A stretch of DNA of 64,000 nt from Tethya wilhelma. Lineage: Eukaryota; Porifera; Demospongiae; Tethyida; Tethyidae. The notes under the pieces were generated by a model that worked only from the letters and a program-made list of their open reading frames with translations, did not search any database and was not told where the DNA came from. Each line of letters starts with the position of its first letter. The first letter of the stretch is position 1. Positions 59,746-64,000 of this stretch are shown one piece after another. The stretch lies in assembly GCA_964030475.1 (NCBI GenBank), contig CAXIPT010000001.1, forward strand, positions 14,760,769 through 14,824,768. Direction: 5' to 3'. Both the position numbers and the translations under genes were made by a program.

Positions 59746-62700
59746 ATGGCAGGTGTGTATCTGTGGATTGTTGTTTTGATGCTCTACTCACTGAACGGAG
59801 CACTAGTGGCTCAAGTCCCAGGTGAGCCAAAAGATTACCAATCGTAGATAGTGATTGCGTCTCACTGTGTAATGATGTAGCTAGACACGTACGGTTATTG
59901 CCCGGGGCAGCAGCTACACTGAGCCGCATTTGTGGGTTGTTTCACATAATTATAGAGTCGATCAGGATGGAAACCGCTTTGTGTGTGACTATCTGATCGC
60001 CAATCAGACAAAAAGAGCCAATTTTAGCCGTAACTTTGGAGCCAAAGCTAGACTGTGGACCAATCTTTTTAATAATAATTTTTATTATTATTGCATTGAT
60101 ATTCATAGTTTTGTAATACATTGTCAATTTTATTAAATTAAGTTTCTGGCTGTTAGAGGGAGGTCAGGGAGTAGAGAGGGTTCCACTGGGGTGGGAGATG
60201 GCTTAATAAGTTACTCACAAAGATACATTTTCACACAAGTCGGGTAGCTACTGATTGGAACTTTTGAATGGGTTTGTTCTCTCAGATCTAGAAAGAAAGT
60301 TTGATGAATGACCCACATCACTAGCAGAGGAGAGTATATATTAGTCTAAACAATTACAATCCACAGCTAGATTTAGTAGATAGGCCACACAGACGTGTCA
60401 GTGTGACTTTATTAAATATTGTGCATGAAGTACCGTGAATGTCATGTATAGCAGTATGCGAGTTTAATACCATTTTTGAATTCTCTTCTTGTATATAAGT
60501 ACACTTATAATATACCATCAGGGCCTAAAGGAACTGAGGCCACTAAGGGAAATATCCCGGCCAGAGGAAGTTGACAAGCCCTGTCTAGGGTTATTATAAG
60601 TTATGTATTTATTATCCTCAGTGATGGCTTAAGAAGGTTTTATTCTTGAAATAGTCTTAATTGTTCTTGAGATCACGTCTACTATAGCTGGCATGGATTG
60701 TCTGTTTGACCATTTGACCCAGTTGCTGACTGGAAGCTTATTGTTCATTCAATGTTAACATGTCATCTGTTTAGTTATAATTACCTCCTTATGCTGGACA
60801 GTAATAATAGAGCACCGATCTCAAACAGCTAGCTTTATATATAACTTCAAATTAATGTTACTACTACTAGCAATCAGTATACTGGTAGCCATTCAGTATG
60901 ATTTGGAGAATCCCATGTACTCTACTGACTCAGGGATCTTTAGCAGCTTTTACGCTAATCTAGTATATACTATAGCCATATGATCCACCATTGAAATACA
61001 CACACACACATGCACTATATGCACCATGGTGTATTGCACATAATGAGTTCAGCCTGTCTTATAGTGATCATGTAGCTCCTATCCGGGCTACCATGGAATT
61101 AAGTGGCACAAATGGAACTTTATTTCATAGCATAATTTTTCTTAATACAGAGCTGACCCTCTTACTTAATGGTTCAGTTATACCTGAACATGAAGCACTA
61201 AACAAAGAAGATGTGGGTACAACTGCAGCTGGTGCACTCTCTGTCATCATTCCCTCAGGTTCTGGAGGAGATCCTAGAGTTATCTATCCAGCTGGTTTCC
61301 CAATTGAGCCTAGTCACTTTTGGGTCGAGACAATTGCATCACTTTCTGGGAATAGTTCACGGATTATCCGTTTGACACGAAGCAGAGCTGAAAGACAATG
61401 TTGTGTTCATGAAGGAGTCTGGAGATTTATAGTTCCTGATAGCAATGGAGAGAGGACCATCTATGTTGGCTTATACACCAGTGGTGAGTTAACCATAATA
61501 ACAGTGCCGGGGGTATCTATGCATCGTTGTGCATTTATTCTTTGTTACACAGATGAAATCAATAGTGGTAGTTTGAATGCTATAAACTCATCAAATGTCA
61601 CATTAACAGCAGTTAGTTCCCTGTTGACTGAGCCTCCAACCTATATTCTTACTGTTGCTACTGATGGAGGACCTCCTGGTAGTGTTAGCTGGACAATAGG
61701 TGGAGCACCAATCCCAGACAGCACTGTGACTACAACTGTAACTAGCAATAGTCGTAGTGATTTGGAGAATGCTCACTATACCAACACACTGATGGCAAGA
61801 GGGAGACCAAGTAGTACCATCATATTTACTGCTACCAACAGACGTACCACAACTCCTCGAAATATAGAAATTGATATTCCATGTATGTAAGTATAATTGC
61901 TCTATAATCAAGATGTATCCCCTAAACTCATCTTACTAGCCACTATGTTAATTGCTAGTTAATTATTGTAACCTTTGATTAGTATGCATGTCTATGCAGG
62001 AATTTCTCATATAGTAGTTTTTTACGGAGATACCGTATAGCGGGAAATTTTTGTGGGGGAAAATTTTTGCGTTTTCGTCTCAAATAGAAATTCACGGGGA
62101 AAATTTTTGTGGATTGCGTGCTCAACATTACGTGACAAAAATTTCTGGCTATACGGTAGACAAACTGTGCTGCTCATGTATTCACTGAAACTTAAGTTAT
62201 CATCAATTGAAACTATTATTAGTACACAATTCTCAAGACTAAGTTTTTTATATACATGCTAACTACATAATGTGTATCTCAGAAAATTATTGCATAACCC
62301 TTAACCTATCAATGTTGTAGTATGCAGTCATTTTGTTTGTTATTTGTCTGTTTCATAGAACCAAGTCAAGATATGTACAGTATTTGAGATTAATTGTCAA
62401 CAATCATGGGCTTTTCAATAAAAAAAAACCCTGTACTTCAGTACAGACAAGTTGAGTATACCAAGGGTTGGGTACTACTGGTACCTCTGTTATCAATGCA
62501 CTTAATTAATAATGGCCCAATAGTGACAAAAACTAGCTGCTTCCCACCCTTTTTTTATTGTTTTCCCCCTGCTATTTACATTGTTTCTCTATACAGTTCC
62601 TAACCCACCTACTAATATCCAAGCATCACAAGTTGGAGAGGGACAAGTTGGAGTGACTTGGAATAGAGTACCTAGTGCTACCAGTGGATACAGAGTTAGT

Positions 62701-64000
62701 GTAACTGGCCAGCTAGCTGTTTTCTCCTCATTAACCAGCTATACAATATCTGATGTTGCTACTGGTACTCTTGAGATATCTATTATGTCTTTTTCTACAA
62801 TGAATTCTCTACTGCTGTATAGTACTGGGACAAACACTAGTGTTGAAGTGTTAGGTAAGGAAATTATTATATGGCATAATAATTATTATTTCAAATTGTA
62901 ATTTTAAATTTCTGTCTTCCATGATATTTTGTAGCTCTTCCAACTCCTTTCATCTTGAGTTCTTCTTCAGTTCTCTCCTCAACATCTCTAAGAGTTGATT
63001 GGTCACTGTCTTCTGGTAGTGGGAATAAGCCTGCTGATGAATTTATCATAACCTACACACGTACAAGTTGTCCACCTGAGGATACAGTTTCTGTAACAGT
63101 TGATGGCTCACTACGTACAAGAGATATTGATGGACTTGAAGAGTTCAGCACATACACTGTCACAGTAACAGCTGTGTATAGGTTTGGAGGCTCTAATCCA
63201 TCAGTTATGAAAGCTGGTACTGAAATGACATTGCAAACTCCATCTGCTGGTATTATGTTTTAATGACTGCATGCCCATTATAAAACTTTTTTGACCATAT
63301 TGTACACTTATTCCACTGTATTATTCCAGGTATAGCTCCTACCGGTGCTCCTCAAGGTCTCATGGGACAATCTGTGTCCAGTACATCGATCACAGTGACT
63401 TGGAATGAAGTGAATTGTCTCGATCAAAATGGTGTCATCACTGGCTACATGATACAATATGTTGGAGACTCACAGACCACCACTAACTCATCCTCTGGTG
63501 CATCAAGGACTTACACAGTTGAAAGCTTGATTCCCTTCACAGATTACAACTTTTCAGTGGCTGCGTTGAATAGCAATGGTGCTGGGCCATTTTCACCACC
63601 TTCAACTATCAGAACAGCTGAAAGTAGTATGTATTCTATATAGCCACGATGCAATGACATTGTTTATATGTGAACACAAAATTCCCCCTTAATATGTATG
63701 CAGCTCCTAGTGCAGTTCTCTCACTGATTCTCACTCCTCAATTCACAACAGTTGACGTAACCTGGCTTGAACCTGCCACACCAAATGGGATCATTACAAT
63801 GTATGAGGTCTCATATACAAATATTGACAGCACAGTCAGGACCATAACCAGCACAACATTGAGTGCTACAATCTCTTCCCTACAACCTGAGACAAGTGTC
63901 ACTGTTACAGTGAGAGCATTCACAAGCGCTGGAGCCGGAGAGAGTATTACTAGCAGTACCACCACTCTACCTATACCAGGTGAGTATAATATCATACGTA
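59746..64000 (+). CDS. Cell-surface receptor: signal peptide, Ser/Thr-rich ectodomain, at least four FN3 domains (3' end outside window)
   Basis: Exon 1 (59746-59821) is a signal peptide (MAGVYLWIVVLMLYSLNGAL). An exon of about 61065-61890 encodes a region with many N-glycosylation sites (NGT, NGS, NSS, SNVT) and an Ig-like segment near its end (TVATDGGPPGSVSWTIGGAP). Fibronectin type III domains follow, one per exon: about 62597-62853 (PPTNIQASQVGEGQVGVTWN), 62935-63250 (SSTSLRVDWSLSSGSGNKPA), 63331-63627 (SSTSITVTWNEVNCLDQNGV; ESLIPFTDYNFSVAALNSNG) and 63704-63978 (TVDVTWLEPATPNGIITMYE). The order suggests an adhesion or signalling receptor. The phase of exon 1 does not match the 61065 exon directly, so at least one exon in 59.8-61.0 kb is missed. 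The cytoplasmic part lies beyond the window. Confidence 0.75.
62031..62159. mobile_element. 129-bp MITE-like element in an intron, TA-flanked
   Basis: Arms accgtatagcgggaaattttt and the complementary aaaaatttctggctatacggt face each other, with TA immediately at both outer ends. The interior repeats ggggaaaatttttg. TA flanks fit a mariner-type target but could be part of the element. It lies in the intron before the first FN3 exon, and a related end is present at 14460-14482. Confidence 0.6.

Overview
This is eukaryotic, animal-type genomic DNA: genes are split into many short exons with canonical GT/AG introns of roughly 50-500 bp, neighbouring genes sit only 80-300 bp apart, and the products are conserved metazoan housekeeping proteins plus tandem GABA-B-like receptors and Ig/FN3 receptors. 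Gene density, intron size and receptor content suggest an early-branching metazoan, most likely a sponge (inference; no species call). Eight runs of N are present, six of them single bases. Several coincide with abrupt gene truncations or duplicated ends, so parts of the order shown here may be assembly artefact.

Layout. 0-24 kb is a compact housekeeping block: RMDN-like (-), MNAT1 (+), RNF170 (+), a membrane-anchored diflavin reductase (-), MLH3 (-), ribokinase (+; one copy cut at an N and a second copy with an inverted 5' end, separated by a foreign-looking contig at 14.1-16.9 kb), a 615-bp MULE-type MITE with a perfect 9-bp target duplication, V-ATPase subunit D (+) and PAF1 (+). 24-33 kb holds two tandem GABA-B-like receptors (+). 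33-38 kb is SEL1L (+), an ER-associated degradation subunit. 38.7-42.4 kb carries two tandem very-long-chain 3-oxoacyl-CoA reductases (-), the first cut at an N.

42.5-53.4 kb is dominated by one DNA transposon family, present as an internally deleted copy (-, 42.5-44.6 kb) and a long but broken copy (+, 47.0-53.4 kb). The long copy combines an N-terminal cysteine zinc-finger region, a large transposase-like region, a recognisable XPG/FEN-type 5' nuclease and a C-terminal CXC cysteine motif; I place it tentatively in the Academ superfamily. Between the copies lie a small tyrosine-motif membrane protein (-) and a 35-bp minisatellite. 53.4-64 kb contains further foldback and MITE elements, a secreted cysteine-rich preproprotein (-), a PH-domain protein (-), tyrosine-motif tail exons (+), and the 5' part of an Ig/FN3 cell-surface receptor (+) that runs off the end.

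Themes: (i) close head-to-head promoters and recurrent NRF1-type palindromes near gene starts; (ii) paired duplicates (ribokinase, GABA-B-like, oxoacyl-CoA reductase, transposon), some probably uncollapsed haplotypes or contig-join artefacts; (iii) CT-dinucleotide microsatellites standing in as the polypyrimidine tract of several splice acceptors; (iv) a cluster of apparent frameshifts limited to MNAT1 and RNF170.
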